This document shows, piece by piece, positions 34,863 to 45,037 of a DNA stretch of 64,000 bases. Below the pieces are notes generated by a model. It worked only from the letters and a program-made list of their open reading frames with translations. It was not told the DNA's origin and made no database searches. Each line of letters opens with the position of its first letter. Position 1 is the first letter of the stretch. A program made the position numbers and the translations under genes. The stretch spans positions 992,001-1,056,000 of the forward strand of contig NZ_CP034465.1 of the NCBI RefSeq assembly GCF_003955755.1, given 5' to 3'. This DNA is from Jeotgalibaca ciconiae. GTDB lineage: Bacteria > Bacillota > Bacilli > Lactobacillales > Aerococcaceae.

Positions 34863-36062
34863 ATGATTATTAAATTCGAACATAAAATGCGCGGTAATGT
34901 ATCGCTTGGCGTTAACCCCATCGGCTGTAAACAAGAGGTTAAAAATCAAATTAATTACGTAAAAGAACAAGGCTCATATGAAGGCCCGAAAAAAGTTCTA
35001 ATCATTGGAGCATCTTCAAGTTATGGATTAGCAACACGTATTAGTCTTGCTTTCGGTGCGGGTGCTGATACTATCGGAGTTTCTTTTGAGAAAGGTCCGA
35101 AGTCTGAAAAGAATTTAGGGACTGCTGGTTGGTATAATAATATCTACTTTAAACAAGCTGCGGAAGCGGAAGGGTTAGTAGCTAAAAACTTTGTCCAAGA
35201 CGCTTTCAGTCACGAAACAAAGCAAGATGTTATCAACTATATTAAAAATGAACTAAAAGATAAAATTGACCTAGTCGTATATAGCTTAGCATCAGGCATC
35301 CGGATTGATCCTGATACCGGTGAACGTATTAACTCTGTTATTAAATCAATTGATCAAACGGTTGTCGGTCCCAATGTTAATATTCAAAAGCAGGAGTTTT
35401 ATGAACAAGTTTTAGAACCTGCTACTGAGAAAGAAATTGCTGATACTGTGAATGTTATGGGTGGGGAAGACTGGCTGTTATGGATGGAAGCTTTAAAAGA
35501 GGCGGATGTTCTTGCTGAAGGTGCCCAAACCGTTAACTATTCCTATTTAGGTTCTGACTTAAACAAACCATACTATGGTGACGGTACATTAGGTCAAGCG
35601 AAAGCTGATTGTGAAGTGAAGGCCGCTAAAATCGATGATTTATTAACTGATATTAATGGGAGAGCAACCATTGTTGTAGCAACTGCTGTAACAACGAAAG
35701 CTAGCTCGGTTATTCCATTCTTCCCGGTTTATTGTATGGGTCTCTATCGTGTGATGGAAGATAACGGCACACATGAAACACCTATCATGCATCAAGACCG
35801 AATCTATCGCGATATGCTTTATGGAGATAAGCCGGAGTATGATGAAAAAGGACGTTTACGTCCAGATAATTGGGAATTAGATCCTGAAGTCCAATCAGCA
35901 ACGGAAGCCTTAATCAAGAAAATCAATGGAGATAACTTTAACTCTGATTTAACAGGTTATGGCATCTTCATGAAAGAATACATGAATTTAAGTGGATTTG
36001 ATGTCGATGGATATGAGGAAGAAGATATCACAATTGAGGATTTATTAGCTTTAGAATATTAA
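34863..36062 (+). CDS. fabV: trans-2-enoyl-ACP/CoA reductase, FabV/Ter type
   Basis: 399 residues, the FabV length. N-terminal IIKFEHKMRGNVSLGVNPIGC, the nucleotide loop VLIIGASSSYGLATRI, and the catalytic region NYSYLGSDLNKPYYGDGTLG with the Tyr-x8-Lys arrangement that is specific to this family. It reduces enoyl-ACP or enoyl-CoA with NAD(P)H. It stands alone, away from any fab cluster. GGGAGG is only two bases from the ATG, closer than usual. FabV/Ter enzymes are typically insensitive to triclosan. Confidence 0.92.
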   Translation: MIIKFEHKMRGNVSLGVNPIGCKQEVKNQINYVKEQGSYEGPKKVLIIGASSSYGLATRISLAFGAGADTIGVSFEKGPKSEKNLGTAGWYNNIYFKQAAEAEGLVAKNFVQDAFSHETKQDVINYIKNELKDKIDLVVYSLASGIRIDPDTGERINSVIKSIDQTVVGPNVNIQKQEFYEQVLEPATEKEIADTVNVMGGEDWLLWMEALKEADVLAEGAQTVNYSYLGSDLNKPYYGDGTLGQAKADCEVKAAKIDDLLTDINGRATIVVATAVTTKASSVIPFFPVYCMGLYRVMEDNGTHETPIMHQDRIYRDMLYGDKPEYDEKGRLRPDNWELDPEVQSATEALIKKINGDNFNSDLTGYGIFMKEYMNLSGFDVDGYEEEDITIEDLLALEY

Positions 36063-36095
36063 AAAAAGTCGAGATGACAAATCTCGACTTTTTTC
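36062..36095. terminator. bidirectional terminator between fabV and the formaldehyde operon
   Basis: AAAAGTCGAGAT and ATCTCGACTTTT form a stem around ACAA-like loop, with long A and T runs, in the 33-base gap between convergent genes. Confidence 0.9.
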
Positions 36096-36938
36096 TTATT
36101 TTTTTAGTTCATTGATATGAAATTCAAGATGCTCTTCTATAAAAGTTGCGATTGTATAGTAGCTGTGATCGTGCCCACTTTGTATCCGAAGTTGAAGTGG
36201 ATAATCTTTTTCTTTTGCAGCTTCAACTAGTTTCGCTGGCTCTAATTCCTTTTTATAGAAGGGGTCTTTGTCACCTTGGTCGATCAAGATTGGCACCCTT
36301 TTTCCTGAATGTTGCTTCATTAATTTCACTGCGTCCCATTCAGCCCAATCTTCTTCAGTCTTTCCAAGATAGTTTTCAAAGGCTTTTATTCCCCATGGTA
36401 CTTCTGATGGATTAACGATTGGTGCAAATGCTGTAATGGATTGGAATCGTTCTGGATTTCGCAACCCTAAAACCAAAGCTCCGTGTCCCCCCATAGAATG
36501 ACCCGAAATAAATTCAGGACCATCTAAACCAAGTTCAACTCGTACTAAGTCCGTCAATTCTTCTGTAAGATAATCATACATTTTATAATGAGAAGCCCAT
36601 GGTTCTTGTGTAGCATTCAGATAAAAACCTGCTCCTTGCCCTAAATCGTAATCTGATGAATCAGCTATCTCTTCACCACGAGGGCTTGTGTCCGGCATGA
36701 TCATAGCAATTCCCAGACGCGCTGCTGCTCTTTGCGCGCCTGCTTTATGGGTAAAATTATCATCGTTACAAGTTAAACCTGACAGCCACCATAGTAAAGG
36801 CGGCTCAGGAAATTTTTCCTTATTCGGCAAAAATAAACTAAATGTCATTGGGCAGTCCAATAATTCAGAATGATGGCGATATTTATATTGCATACCATCG
36901 AAAATACGATGTTCTTCTAAATTCTCTACTTTTGACAA
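36096..36938 (-). CDS. frmB: S-formylglutathione hydrolase
   Basis: 280 residues, alpha/beta-hydrolase of the esterase D family. Nucleophile elbow [13 protein letters not shown], oxyanion region [12 protein letters not shown], and the catalytic His in [12 protein letters not shown]. It hydrolyses S-formylglutathione to formate and glutathione. It follows the class III alcohol dehydrogenase by about 38 bases, giving the complete glutathione-dependent formaldehyde pathway. Confidence 0.92.
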   Translation of the reverse strand: MSKVENLEEHRIFDGMQYKYRHHSELLDCPMTFSLFLPNKEKFPEPPLLWWLSGLTCNDDNFTHKAGAQRAAARLGIAMIMPDTSPRGEEIADSSDYDLGQGAGFYLNATQEPWASHYKMYDYLTEELTDLVRVELGLDGPEFISGHSMGGHGALVLGLRNPERFQSITAFAPIVNPSEVPWGIKAFENYLGKTEEDWAEWDAVKLMKQHSGKRVPILIDQGDKDPFYKKELEPAKLVEAAKEKDYPLQLRIQSGHDHSYYTIATFIEEHLEFHINELKK

Positions 36939-36975
36939 CTCATTTCCTCCTCATAGGATTCACAAATTCCGTCTT

Positions 36976-38085
<1,110 letters not shown>

Positions 38086-38111
38086 TTATATACCCTCTTT
38101 CTTGTAAATGT

Positions 38112-38167
38112 ATTATATAGTATACTTCATACTACAAAAAAATTAATACTGACATAAATGTCAGTAT
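38112..38167. promoter_or_regulatory. divergent frmA/hxlR control region with two palindromes
   Basis: On the minus strand a TATAAT -10 for frmA (about 38112-38117) is preceded by a 17-bp spacer that is itself an inverted repeat TAGTAT-N5-ATACTA (about 38118-38134). Further out, arms ATACTGACAT (38146-38155) and ATGTCAGTAT (38158-38167) form a perfect 10-bp inverted repeat. These are strong operator candidates for the HxlR protein. Confidence 0.65.
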
Positions 38168-38201
38168 GTCTCCAATGATGCTCAGAAAGGTTTTGAATCA
38201 T

Positions 38202-38540
38202 ATGATTGTACATAAAGGAAAAGAATTTTTTACGGACAAAGATTTAGCTCTATCTGTTATTGGGGGGCGTTGGAAAGTCGCCATCGTTTGGTTTTTGTTG
38301 AATGAATCCCCTTTGCGTCTAAGTGAGCTTCAGAGAAAGCTGCCTGATATCAACCAAAGAATGTTGATTCGACAACTAAGAGAACTCGAGGAAGATAAAA
38401 TTATTCAACGAACCGTTTACCCTGTCGTCCCTCCCAAAGTCGATTACAAACTAACTGAAATTGGCTTAAGCCTGGAAGCCGTGGTAACAGCGATCTGCGA
38501 TTGGGGAGAAACGTATCACCAGTTTTTGATTTCGGAATAG
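38202..38540 (+). CDS. HxlR-family winged-helix regulator
   Basis: About 112 residues from the ATG at 38202 (MIVHKGKEFF). The HxlR core is ALSVIGGRWKVAIVWFLLN and LSELQRKLPDINQRMLIRQL, with RTVYPVVPPKVDYKLTEIG forming the wing. The frame is open upstream to 38166, but that start lies inside the palindrome; AGAAAGG at 38184-38190 supports 38202 or a TTG at 38193. It diverges from frmA-frmB. HxlR members can be formaldehyde-responsive activators. Confidence 0.82.
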   Translation: MIVHKGKEFFTDKDLALSVIGGRWKVAIVWFLLNESPLRLSELQRKLPDINQRMLIRQLRELEEDKIIQRTVYPVVPPKVDYKLTEIGLSLEAVVTAICDWGETYHQFLISE

Positions 38541-38593
38541 ATTCTGTACGTTTACATAGGTCGCTTAAAAGAGCCAGTTTATAGGTGCTTCGA

Positions 38594-39334
38594 TTAATGA
38601 TAATAAACCTCATCAAGAAAAAGGCCTTGTGCGGGAACTGTCTCTCCTGCGTTTGCCCTGATTTTATTTTCAAAGATCTTGTCAATGGTTTCTAATTCCA
38701 TCGTACCAGCGCCAATTTCCAAAAGGGTACCTGTGATAATACGAACCATTTTATGCAAGAAACCATCTCCTGAAAATGTAAAATGAATCATGCTTCCTTC
38801 TTTTTGAACGGAGAGTTCATTAATCGTTCGAATGGTGGATTTTTTTGTCTTTTTAAGAGCAGAAAAACCAATGAAATCGTGGGTTCCTAGTAATTTTCGG
38901 CAGGCCTCATTCATCCGATTAAGGTCTATTTTTTGCGGATAATGGAAGCTTCGATGACGTTCAAATGCGGAAGGTATCGCATCATTCCAGATGTAATAAC
39001 TGTATTGTTTTCCAATCGCATTATAGCGAGCATGAAACCGTTCAGAAGCTTCTTCTACTTTTTTTATGACAATATCTTGTGGCAAGTAACGGTTCAGCCA
39101 GTCAAGAATTTCAGACAATTCCATCTTCGTATTCGATTTAAAATTCGCCACCTGTCCTCTTGCATGTGTGCCGGCATCCGTTCGGCCCGAACCGATAATT
39201 TCTATTTTTTCCCCCGTCATTTCGCTCAAAACACTCTCGATTTTCCCTTGAATCGTTTTATCGGAGTCACCAAGTCTCTGCCAACCCAGGTATCGCTTTC
39301 CATCGTATTCCATTGTTAGTTTGATGTTTCTCAT
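38594..39334 (-). CDS. truA: tRNA pseudouridine(38-40) synthase
   Basis: About 246 residues. LTMEYDGKRYLGWQRL, the catalytic Asp in GSGRTDAGTHARGQVANF, and FSALKKTKKSTIRTI are TruA signatures. ATG at 39334 (MRNIKL) follows AAGGAG; the frame extends to 39382 without a ribosome site. It isomerises uridines 38-40 in the anticodon arm of many tRNAs. Confidence 0.92.
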   Translation of the reverse strand: MRNIKLTMEYDGKRYLGWQRLGDSDKTIQGKIESVLSEMTGEKIEIIGSGRTDAGTHARGQVANFKSNTKMELSEILDWLNRYLPQDIVIKKVEEASERFHARYNAIGKQYSYYIWNDAIPSAFERHRSFHYPQKIDLNRMNEACRKLLGTHDFIGFSALKKTKKSTIRTINELSVQKEGSMIHFTFSGDGFLHKMVRIITGTLLEIGAGTMELETIDKIFENKIRANAGETVPAQGLFLDEVYYH

Positions 39335-39378
39335 ATTTTTTGTTCTACTCCTTAAGTTGTTGCTAATTTTTACTCCTA

Positions 39379-39972
39379 TCAAAGTCCTTTATTAAACGCT
39401 TCTACTGCTCCCATGCCGCCTTCAATGACGATTGGTTGATACCCTTGCTTCTTTAGATAAGAAGCTGCAGCAGTCGCACGACCACCTGATCCACAGAGCG
39501 TGTATACGTTCAGATTTAAGTCCAACTGTGAATAATTCTCAGGAAGTTCTTCGATTGGTATGTTTACCAAATGTTTCTCTGGAGCAGGTCGAGTGATTTC
39601 ATCAGGATGGCGCAAGTCCAGCAAACGATAGTTCCCTTCTAAAGTCATAAAATCTGCTGCTGGGATTGTTTGAATTTTTTCTAGATTCGATTCAGGAATA
39701 TCTTCGGCTAACAGATAAGCCGATATATTTTCAATTCCTGCTGCCTCTGCTTCCTCTACCAGAGCAGGAAGTTCTTGGAAATTTTCTTTCGCAACAATCA
39801 AAACAATTTCCTGATCCTTACTTAAAAAATGCTTGCCATATTTCAGCAAATTCCTAGGGGTCAGGTTCAATGCACCTTGCAAATGTCCTCTTTGGAATTC
39901 TTTCTGAGAACGCAAATCAATCATTTGCTGGTCTGAGATTTGTTCATAAGATAATTTCAGTAATTGATTCAT
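39379..39972 (-). CDS. tandem rhodanese-like protein
   Basis: 197 residues with two rhodanese-type folds. The N-terminal half (MIDLRSQKEFQRGHLQGALN) has no Cys in its active loop. The C-terminal half has the catalytic loop CGSGGRATAAASYL, the usual sulfur-carrying Cys. It may carry sulfane sulfur or serve a regulatory role; the partner is unknown. It is co-directional with truA. Confidence 0.82.
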   Translation of the reverse strand: MNQLLKLSYEQISDQQMIDLRSQKEFQRGHLQGALNLTPRNLLKYGKHFLSKDQEIVLIVAKENFQELPALVEEAEAAGIENISAYLLAEDIPESNLEKIQTIPAADFMTLEGNYRLLDLRHPDEITRPAPEKHLVNIPIEELPENYSQLDLNLNVYTLCGSGGRATAAASYLKKQGYQPIVIEGGMGAVEAFNKGL

Positions 39973-40050
39973 ATTAAACTCCTTTATTTATCTATTGTAT
40001 TTTTTTGTTCCCACCGATATAACTTTCGCGATTTCTTCATCTCTTCTACT

Positions 40051-40389
40051 TCACACCTGATATTTCTGGACAGTTGCTCGAATAACATCCAAAAAGGATT
40101 CTTCCCCGAAAGTGTTCAATTTAAAAAACATCGCTTGGCTTCCGCCAGCTGTAATGGCGCTCAATTTGATTTGGCTGCCCGCTTGAAGCAATGTCAAGCT
40201 CAGACTGAGGCGGTTGCCTCCAACCATACTATACCGTTCGTAAACTCTGACTGCGCAAACACAATCACCAAGATAAAAATCTGATTCACCTTCGATTGCT
40301 GCAGATGCACTTCCGTTCACTATCGTCTGATCAAGCTCACGTAAAATTTCATCGAAATCGCCTTGTAGATTTGCTTCTAGTTGTGCCAT
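40051..40389 (-). CDS. DUF6054-like protein of unknown function
   Basis: About 112 residues from the ATG at 40389 behind AAAGGATG. The pattern IVNGSASAAIEGESDF, CAVRVYERYSMVGGNRLSLSLT and AITAGGSQAMFFKLNTFGEE matches, as far as I remember, small Firmicute proteins classed as DUF6054. No membrane segment or catalytic motif is seen. Function unknown. Confidence 0.65.
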   Translation of the reverse strand: MAQLEANLQGDFDEILRELDQTIVNGSASAAIEGESDFYLGDCVCAVRVYERYSMVGGNRLSLSLTLLQAGSQIKLSAITAGGSQAMFFKLNTFGEESFLDVIRATVQKYQV

Positions 40390-40467
40390 TCTCACTCATC
40401 CTTTCTTTTCCCCATTATAGCAATACTTCACAAAAAATCAGACTGTGACTTTGAAACCTTTTACTAT

Positions 40468-41289
40468 TTAGTAGTCACCAATAATTTCTGCCACATCTTC
40501 TAGCGTCTCGACTTGCTCAAAGGATGGGTAAGCAAATTCCGCGAAGACCAACCCTTCTGACGTTTCCACAAACAGCCAACGAATACCGTCTCCAAGTCCG
40601 TACTCTGCTATTTCCTGCAAATATAAGGTCTGTTCACCTACGGAATAAATAGCCGTTTCATCATAACGAACGGGCATCATGATAGTCTCTGCTCCAACCT
40701 GCAAGTGACCAGCAGTGTCCATAACGGTGTTGCTTCCCCCGCCATCCAAAATATGACCAGGAGCCATAACGGTGATAACTGTTCCTGGCTTTAAATACGT
40801 TCGATAATCCTCGATAATTTCAACTTCCACAACTGCAAGGTAATCTGTTTGATATGAAAAGTTGACTTCTAAATTATGGATTGCTTTGATGGTCCCACGA
40901 AAAGCAGCGATTTGTACCCCATTAGAGCGTTCTGCCAATAATTCACCTTCTGACAAATAAACCAAACTCGCTTCAGTCTCTGTTCCCATCACTTCATCTA
41001 CATAGCTAACTTTAATGGAGGAGTCCGACTTCTTCAAGTTAAATTCCAGTTCTTGGATTTCCTCCTTAATTATTTCTTCTTGGCTGCTTGGAAAGTCTGT
41101 ACTATTATCATTTAAAAAGGAGAATGCAATGATTAAGATCAGGGATAAACTGAGGGCACTTGAAAAAAAGAAAGGCTTTTTCAACTTAGCGGCATTGTTT
41201 TTCCGCAAAATTGCCTTTCTCATCCGTTCATCTGCCTCTTGATCTGGTTCTACTTTCTTCCATGCTTCCTTAATTTTGTTGTCGTTCAT
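40468..41289 (-). CDS. membrane anti-sigma-like protein
   Basis: 273 residues: a short cytoplasmic N-terminus with charged helices, one membrane segment (FFFSSALSLSLILIIAFSFL) at about 40-59, and an extracytoplasmic region of about 210 residues without a family I can name. It overlaps the sigma gene stop by four bases (ATGA arrangement), so it is very probably the cognate anti-sigma factor. Confidence 0.7.
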   Translation of the reverse strand: MNDNKIKEAWKKVEPDQEADERMRKAILRKNNAAKLKKPFFFSSALSLSLILIIAFSFLNDNSTDFPSSQEEIIKEEIQELEFNLKKSDSSIKVSYVDEVMGTETEASLVYLSEGELLAERSNGVQIAAFRGTIKAIHNLEVNFSYQTDYLAVVEVEIIEDYRTYLKPGTVITVMAPGHILDGGGSNTVMDTAGHLQVGAETIMMPVRYDETAIYSVGEQTLYLQEIAEYGLGDGIRWLFVETSEGLVFAEFAYPSFEQVETLEDVAEIIGDY

Positions 41290-41777
41290 TTAAAGTCACC
41301 ACCTAGTTTTTCTCGGAGTATGCTACGTGCTTCATGGAGATGATTTCGGATGGTTGATGGTGGTTTTTCAAGGAGCTTTGAGATTTCCACGCTGTTGTAG
41401 CCTTCATAATAATAGAGATAGGTTACCACTTTATAAGCGTCGGGCAAATTCATGATCACTTGTAAAGTCTCATCAATCTCGATATTGGTGCTTCCGATTA
41501 TCGTATTTTCCTGTTCTAGGCGAGTCCTCCTCCGCCACCAATGTTTTAACTTGTTCTTACAAAGGTTAGTCGCAACACGAATCAGCCAAGCCTTCTCGTG
41601 TTCACCGCTCTCAAATTTGGGACCCTTTTTGATGAGCTGGATGAAAGTATCCTGGACCACATCTTCCGTATCTGTCGCATTCTTCATGTAAGCAAAGCAT
41701 ACCCGGTAAATCATGAATTTGTGTTGTTCATAAATTTCTGTTACTTCTTTGTTCGTACGCAACAAAGGTTTTTCCAT
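41286..41777 (-). CDS. ECF-type RNA polymerase sigma factor
   Basis: About 163 residues from the ATG at 41777 behind GGGAGGG. Region 2 contains YMKNATDTEDVVQDTFIQLI and the WLIRVATNLCKNKLKHWWRR block; region 4 contains YLYYYEGYNSVEISKLLEKP and STIRNHLHEARSILR. A typical SigW/SigV-like ECF factor. It is co-translated with the membrane protein that follows. Confidence 0.9.
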   Translation of the reverse strand: MEKPLLRTNKEVTEIYEQHKFMIYRVCFAYMKNATDTEDVVQDTFIQLIKKGPKFESGEHEKAWLIRVATNLCKNKLKHWWRRRTRLEQENTIIGSTNIEIDETLQVIMNLPDAYKVVTYLYYYEGYNSVEISKLLEKPPSTIRNHLHEARSILREKLGGDFK

Positions 41778-41847
41778 GATTTGCCCTCCCTTCACTAGTA
41801 ATACAATCGAGACCGCCAAAGTGTCGGATTTATTTAAAAAATGGTGA

Positions 41848-42005
41848 TTAAAATTCTTCGGTTCCTATTCCATCTTCAATCCGGTAAACCCAGTCATAAT
41901 AGGATAACATTTTTTCAGCGTGTGTTACCATGCCGGCAGTCTTGTTGCGGACTTTCACTTCTTTTGCAACCACGGAAACGACTTCGAGTGCACGCTTAAA
42001 AGTTA
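41848..42005 (-). pseudogene. C-terminal fragment of an ABC-transporter ATPase
   Basis: On the minus strand, about 47 codons ending at TAA 41848-41850 read GMVTHAEKMLSYYDWVYRIEDG near the end (quoted in part), which is the switch (H-loop) and final strand of an ABC ATPase. A stop lies in frame just upstream at about 42006, and no Walker motifs precede it. The rest of the gene has been lost. Confidence 0.65.
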
Positions 42006-42184
42006 AAAGCGATTATAAGAGAGAGATACTTGAGAAAGGTATTTTTGATAGCTCTATAATCGCAATAGATCTCCCTCACTTAACACTCCGTGTAACGTTC
42101 TCTACTTCTGTGTTATCTTTAGGCGCTTCTATTACGGGATGTTACAATGAGAAAAAGGACGAAAATACAATGGAGGCGTTAGCG

Positions 42185-43162
42185 ATGCATATTGTTTTAG
42201 TTCATTCAAAATACGAAAATGTAGAGGAAGCGAGGACAACAGTGGATCCCATGGGGGCGAACCGCATGGCCACTACGGTGAAAGCAGTCAAAGACGCTTT
42301 GGAAGTAAGTGGGCATGAGGTAATTCCCGTTGAGGCAGATTACCAACTGTTAAGCAAAATAAAAAAGATGAAGACTCCTGACTTAATCTTCAACTTAAGC
42401 ACTGGCATTTCCGATAAACGATCCCAGGCCAATGTAGTTGGAATGCTGGAGATGCTCCACATCCCAGTGTTAGGCTCTAGACTTACCACCCATGTGCTAG
42501 GCCTCCACAAAGAAATTACCAAGTCCCTCCTGTATGCCTATAACGTCCGGACCGCCCGCTACCAATTGGTTGAAGATGAGAATGCACCCATTCGCAAAGA
42601 TTTTATTTATCCCGTCATAGTGAAACCGGAGCATGAAGGTTCCGGCATCGGCATCACCGCCTCTTCCAAGGTCGATACTCCCGAGAAGTTACGAAAAATC
42701 ATCATGGAGAAAATAGCGCTCCACAAACAGGAGTTACTGATTGAAGAATATTTGCCCGGCCGGGAATTTACAGTCGGCGTGATGGGAAACGCTCACTTGG
42801 AAATTCTACCAATTAAAGAAACCGTTTTTCTTGATGAAGATCTGAAAATGTTGACCTATGATCTGAAGATGGAGAATGATGTCATGAACAAAATTCCGGC
42901 TGATATTCCTGAAAAATTGGAGGACGAAATCAAATCGATGGTCGAGAAAACCTATCGGATTCTTCGGTGCCAGGATTTTGCCCGTATCGATATTCGGTTA
43001 GATGCAGAAGGAAAGCCGACTGTTATGGAATTAAATACCTACCCGGGCTTGGTTCCTGATTTTTCCTTTTTCCCTATGCTGGCAGAGGCCGCTGGCTATA
43101 GCTATGCGGAACTCATCAATCGCTTGGTGGAAATTGCCCTGGAACCGGTTGTAATTCAATAA
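42185..43162 (+). CDS. ATP-grasp ligase of the D-alanine-D-alanine ligase family
   Basis: 325 residues from the ATG at 42185 (MHIVLVHSKYE), 8 bases after GGAGG; the frame stays open upstream to 41930 but that part is not family-like. ATP-grasp features: IVKPEHEGSGIGIT, IEEYLPGREFTVGVMG, and the Mg-binding end QDFARIDIRLDAEGKPTVMELN. Like Ddl it should join two amino-acid-like substrates with ATP. It differs from the housekeeping Ddl N-terminus (no GGxSxEH), so another substrate is likely. Confidence 0.82.
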   Translation: MHIVLVHSKYENVEEARTTVDPMGANRMATTVKAVKDALEVSGHEVIPVEADYQLLSKIKKMKTPDLIFNLSTGISDKRSQANVVGMLEMLHIPVLGSRLTTHVLGLHKEITKSLLYAYNVRTARYQLVEDENAPIRKDFIYPVIVKPEHEGSGIGITASSKVDTPEKLRKIIMEKIALHKQELLIEEYLPGREFTVGVMGNAHLEILPIKETVFLDEDLKMLTYDLKMENDVMNKIPADIPEKLEDEIKSMVEKTYRILRCQDFARIDIRLDAEGKPTVMELNTYPGLVPDFSFFPMLAEAAGYSYAELINRLVEIALEPVVIQ

Positions 43163-43276
43163 AAGGCTCATTCGGCGATGCAGGTCAAGTGAGTATTCTT
43201 GTAAAGTGGAGGATATTAGAGCTGTTCTGAAGGGATAGTTGCAGTGGGACCACTTAGCAACAAATAAGATAATAAA

Positions 43277-43319
43277 AGCCCAATTTCTCATCGTTAAAAT
43301 TGAGAAATTGGACTTTTTC
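43277..43319. terminator. terminator between the ATP-grasp and GST genes
   Basis: CCCAATTTCTCA and TGAGAAATTGGAC form a stem with a T run on the plus side, between convergent genes. Confidence 0.8.
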
Positions 43320-43344
43320 TATTTAAATTTTTCAATAAATACAT

Positions 43345-44133
43345 TTACTCCCTGATCGGTTGATACTCCGCATCCAGACCTCTTTGAACACCTGGCCGTT
43401 CTGCAATACGTTTTGACCATTCCATAAGGTGAGCATATTCTTCTACATTTAAAAACTCATACGATCCTTCATACAGTTTCCCTAAAGCTAAGCGGCCGTA
43501 CCAAGACCAGATGGCAATATCAGCGATCGTATAAGTATCCCCTGCGATATAAGGACGCTTCGCCAAAGTTTGGTCGAGTAAATCTAACTGACGTTTGGTT
43601 TCCATCGAAAAGCGGTCAATTGGATATTTCATCTTCTCTGGAGCATAGGCGAAAAAGTGTCCAAATCCACCGCCAATATAAGGGCCTGCTCCGATTTGCC
43701 AGAATAACCAATTTAGGGTTTCCGTCCGTCCATGAATGTCTGAGGGAATCAGTTGGTTAAATTTCTCGGCCAAATAAAGAAGAATCGAACCTGATTCAAA
43801 AATTTCCACACGAGGACTTTGACTTTGGTCAACAAGGGCTGGAATTTTCGAGTTCGGATTAATCTCGACGAAACCCGAGCCAAACTGGTCGCCTTCCCCA
43901 ATATCAATCTTGTACAAGTCATAGTCTGCATCCACGATCCCAAGTTCTTTCAGCTCTTCAAACATAATCGTAACTTTAATGCCATTCGGTGTTCCTAATG
44001 AATAAAGTTGAAACGGAGCTTCTCCGACTGGTAATGTTTGTTCGAAACGACTCCCCGCTGTTGGACGATTGCCACCTTTTTTTGAGTTCTCTTCTTCCCA
44101 CTTCCATACTTTTGGTACTTCATATGCCGACAT
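43345..44133 (-). CDS. yghU: YghU-type glutathione-dependent disulfide-bond oxidoreductase
   Basis: 262 residues from the ATG at 44133 (MSAYEVPKV), behind AAGGAG. The N-terminal thioredoxin-like GST domain carries NRPTAGSRFEQTLPVGE and PNGIKVTIMFEEL; IEINPNSKIPALVD-type cis-Pro loop and FESGSILLYLAEKF follow; the helical C-terminal domain has GDTYTIADIAIWSW. The E. coli YghU/YfcG group reduces organic disulfides and peroxides with glutathione. Confidence 0.88.
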   Translation of the reverse strand: MSAYEVPKVWKWEEENSKKGGNRPTAGSRFEQTLPVGEAPFQLYSLGTPNGIKVTIMFEELKELGIVDADYDLYKIDIGEGDQFGSGFVEINPNSKIPALVDQSQSPRVEIFESGSILLYLAEKFNQLIPSDIHGRTETLNWLFWQIGAGPYIGGGFGHFFAYAPEKMKYPIDRFSMETKRQLDLLDQTLAKRPYIAGDTYTIADIAIWSWYGRLALGKLYEGSYEFLNVEEYAHLMEWSKRIAERPGVQRGLDAEYQPIRE

Positions 44134-44325
44134 CCTACCACTCCTTGTCCTATTTATTTGTACCTTCATCATACTACTTATGAGGCAAAGTGGCTAAGTT
44201 TTAACTTGTTTATGATATAGTTTTTTATATTGATCTATTAGAAAACACTATAAAAGGTAACTTTAGATGCCTATATAAGCTATTCATGATAAAATAAAAA
44301 CAAGAAACTATTGGAGGATGATTAA

Positions 44326-44706
44326 ATGAATCAAGTATTAGTTGAAATTTGTTTGCGTGTCAGAGATATTGAGGCTACCCTAGACTTTTATACAAACTTA
44401 TTCGATTTTGAAATTGCGAGCCGCAGAGAATTCCCAGAGGATAAATTTGATTTAATCTATTTAAACTCACCAGGCACGTCGGTTCAAATCGAACTCACTT
44501 ATAATTATGACGCTGAACCATACGAAATTGGCAATGGCTTCAGTCATTTAGGTGTAACGGTTGATGATTTAGAAAAAATGCATGAGATTTGTAAAGCATC
44601 TGCTTATGAAACAGGCGAATTAAAAGGTCTTTCAGGCGGCACACCTTCTTACTTCTTTGTAACAGATCCAGATGGTTACCGTATTGAAGTGAAACGTAAA
44701 AAATAA
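44326..44706 (+). CDS. glyoxalase I-like VOC protein
   Basis: 126 residues, two VOC half-domains: EICLRVRDIEATLDFYTNLF and GNGFSHLGVTVDDLEKM, ending FFVTDPDGYRIEVKRK. A candidate metal-binding set is Glu8, Glu56, His74-region and the Glu in YRIEV, as in lactoylglutathione lyase. It lies near other glutathione enzymes, so a methylglyoxal role with gloB is likely; other VOC activities remain possible. Confidence 0.8.
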   Translation: MNQVLVEICLRVRDIEATLDFYTNLFDFEIASRREFPEDKFDLIYLNSPGTSVQIELTYNYDAEPYEIGNGFSHLGVTVDDLEKMHEICKASAYETGELKGLSGGTPSYFFVTDPDGYRIEVKRKK

Positions 44707-44712
44707 ACATAC

Positions 44713-44767
44713 AAAAACTCCCACTAAGGACAGTTGGAAAATCAACTGTCCTTAGTGGGAGTTTTTT
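44713..44767 (+). terminator. strong intrinsic terminator after the VOC gene
   Basis: A perfect stem of more than 20 bp (44713-44736 against 44743-44767) around a 6-nt loop, ending in six T. Confidence 0.95.
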
Positions 44768-44771
44768 CGTT

Positions 44772-44945
44772 TTATTGATCTAAAAATCCTTTTTTATTCA
44801 TAACATAAGCTGTTCCTACTGATAACAGCATGACTGAAATCAACACATAACTTTGTATTGAACTAAAGTTTTGTGGACCAATGATTAAATAGGGACTTAA
44901 CGCAATATTAATGGGTACGATTGGATAATGCCATTCTTTTGGTTA
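44772..44945 (-). pseudogene. C-terminal fragment of a membrane protein
   Basis: On the minus strand about 57 codons read PKEWHYPIVPINIALSPYLI and then a hydrophobic segment SYVLISVMLLSVGTAYVMNK before TAA at 44772. An in-frame stop lies just upstream (about 44946) and there is no start or ribosome site. The original protein is not recognised. Confidence 0.55.
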
Positions 44946-45037
44946 CTATAACAATAATTGCTTAAGCAAGCGTCTTTTTCCCTCTCCTTTTCATTTTCCA
45001 AAAACAGGCGTAAAATAGTTAAATGGAGGATGATGTC

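Noticed and set aside
41930-42184. N-terminal extension of the ATP-grasp ligase
   Set aside because: The open frame continues upstream, but GGAGG and family alignment place the start at 42185; the extension overlaps an ABC ATPase fossil on the other strand.
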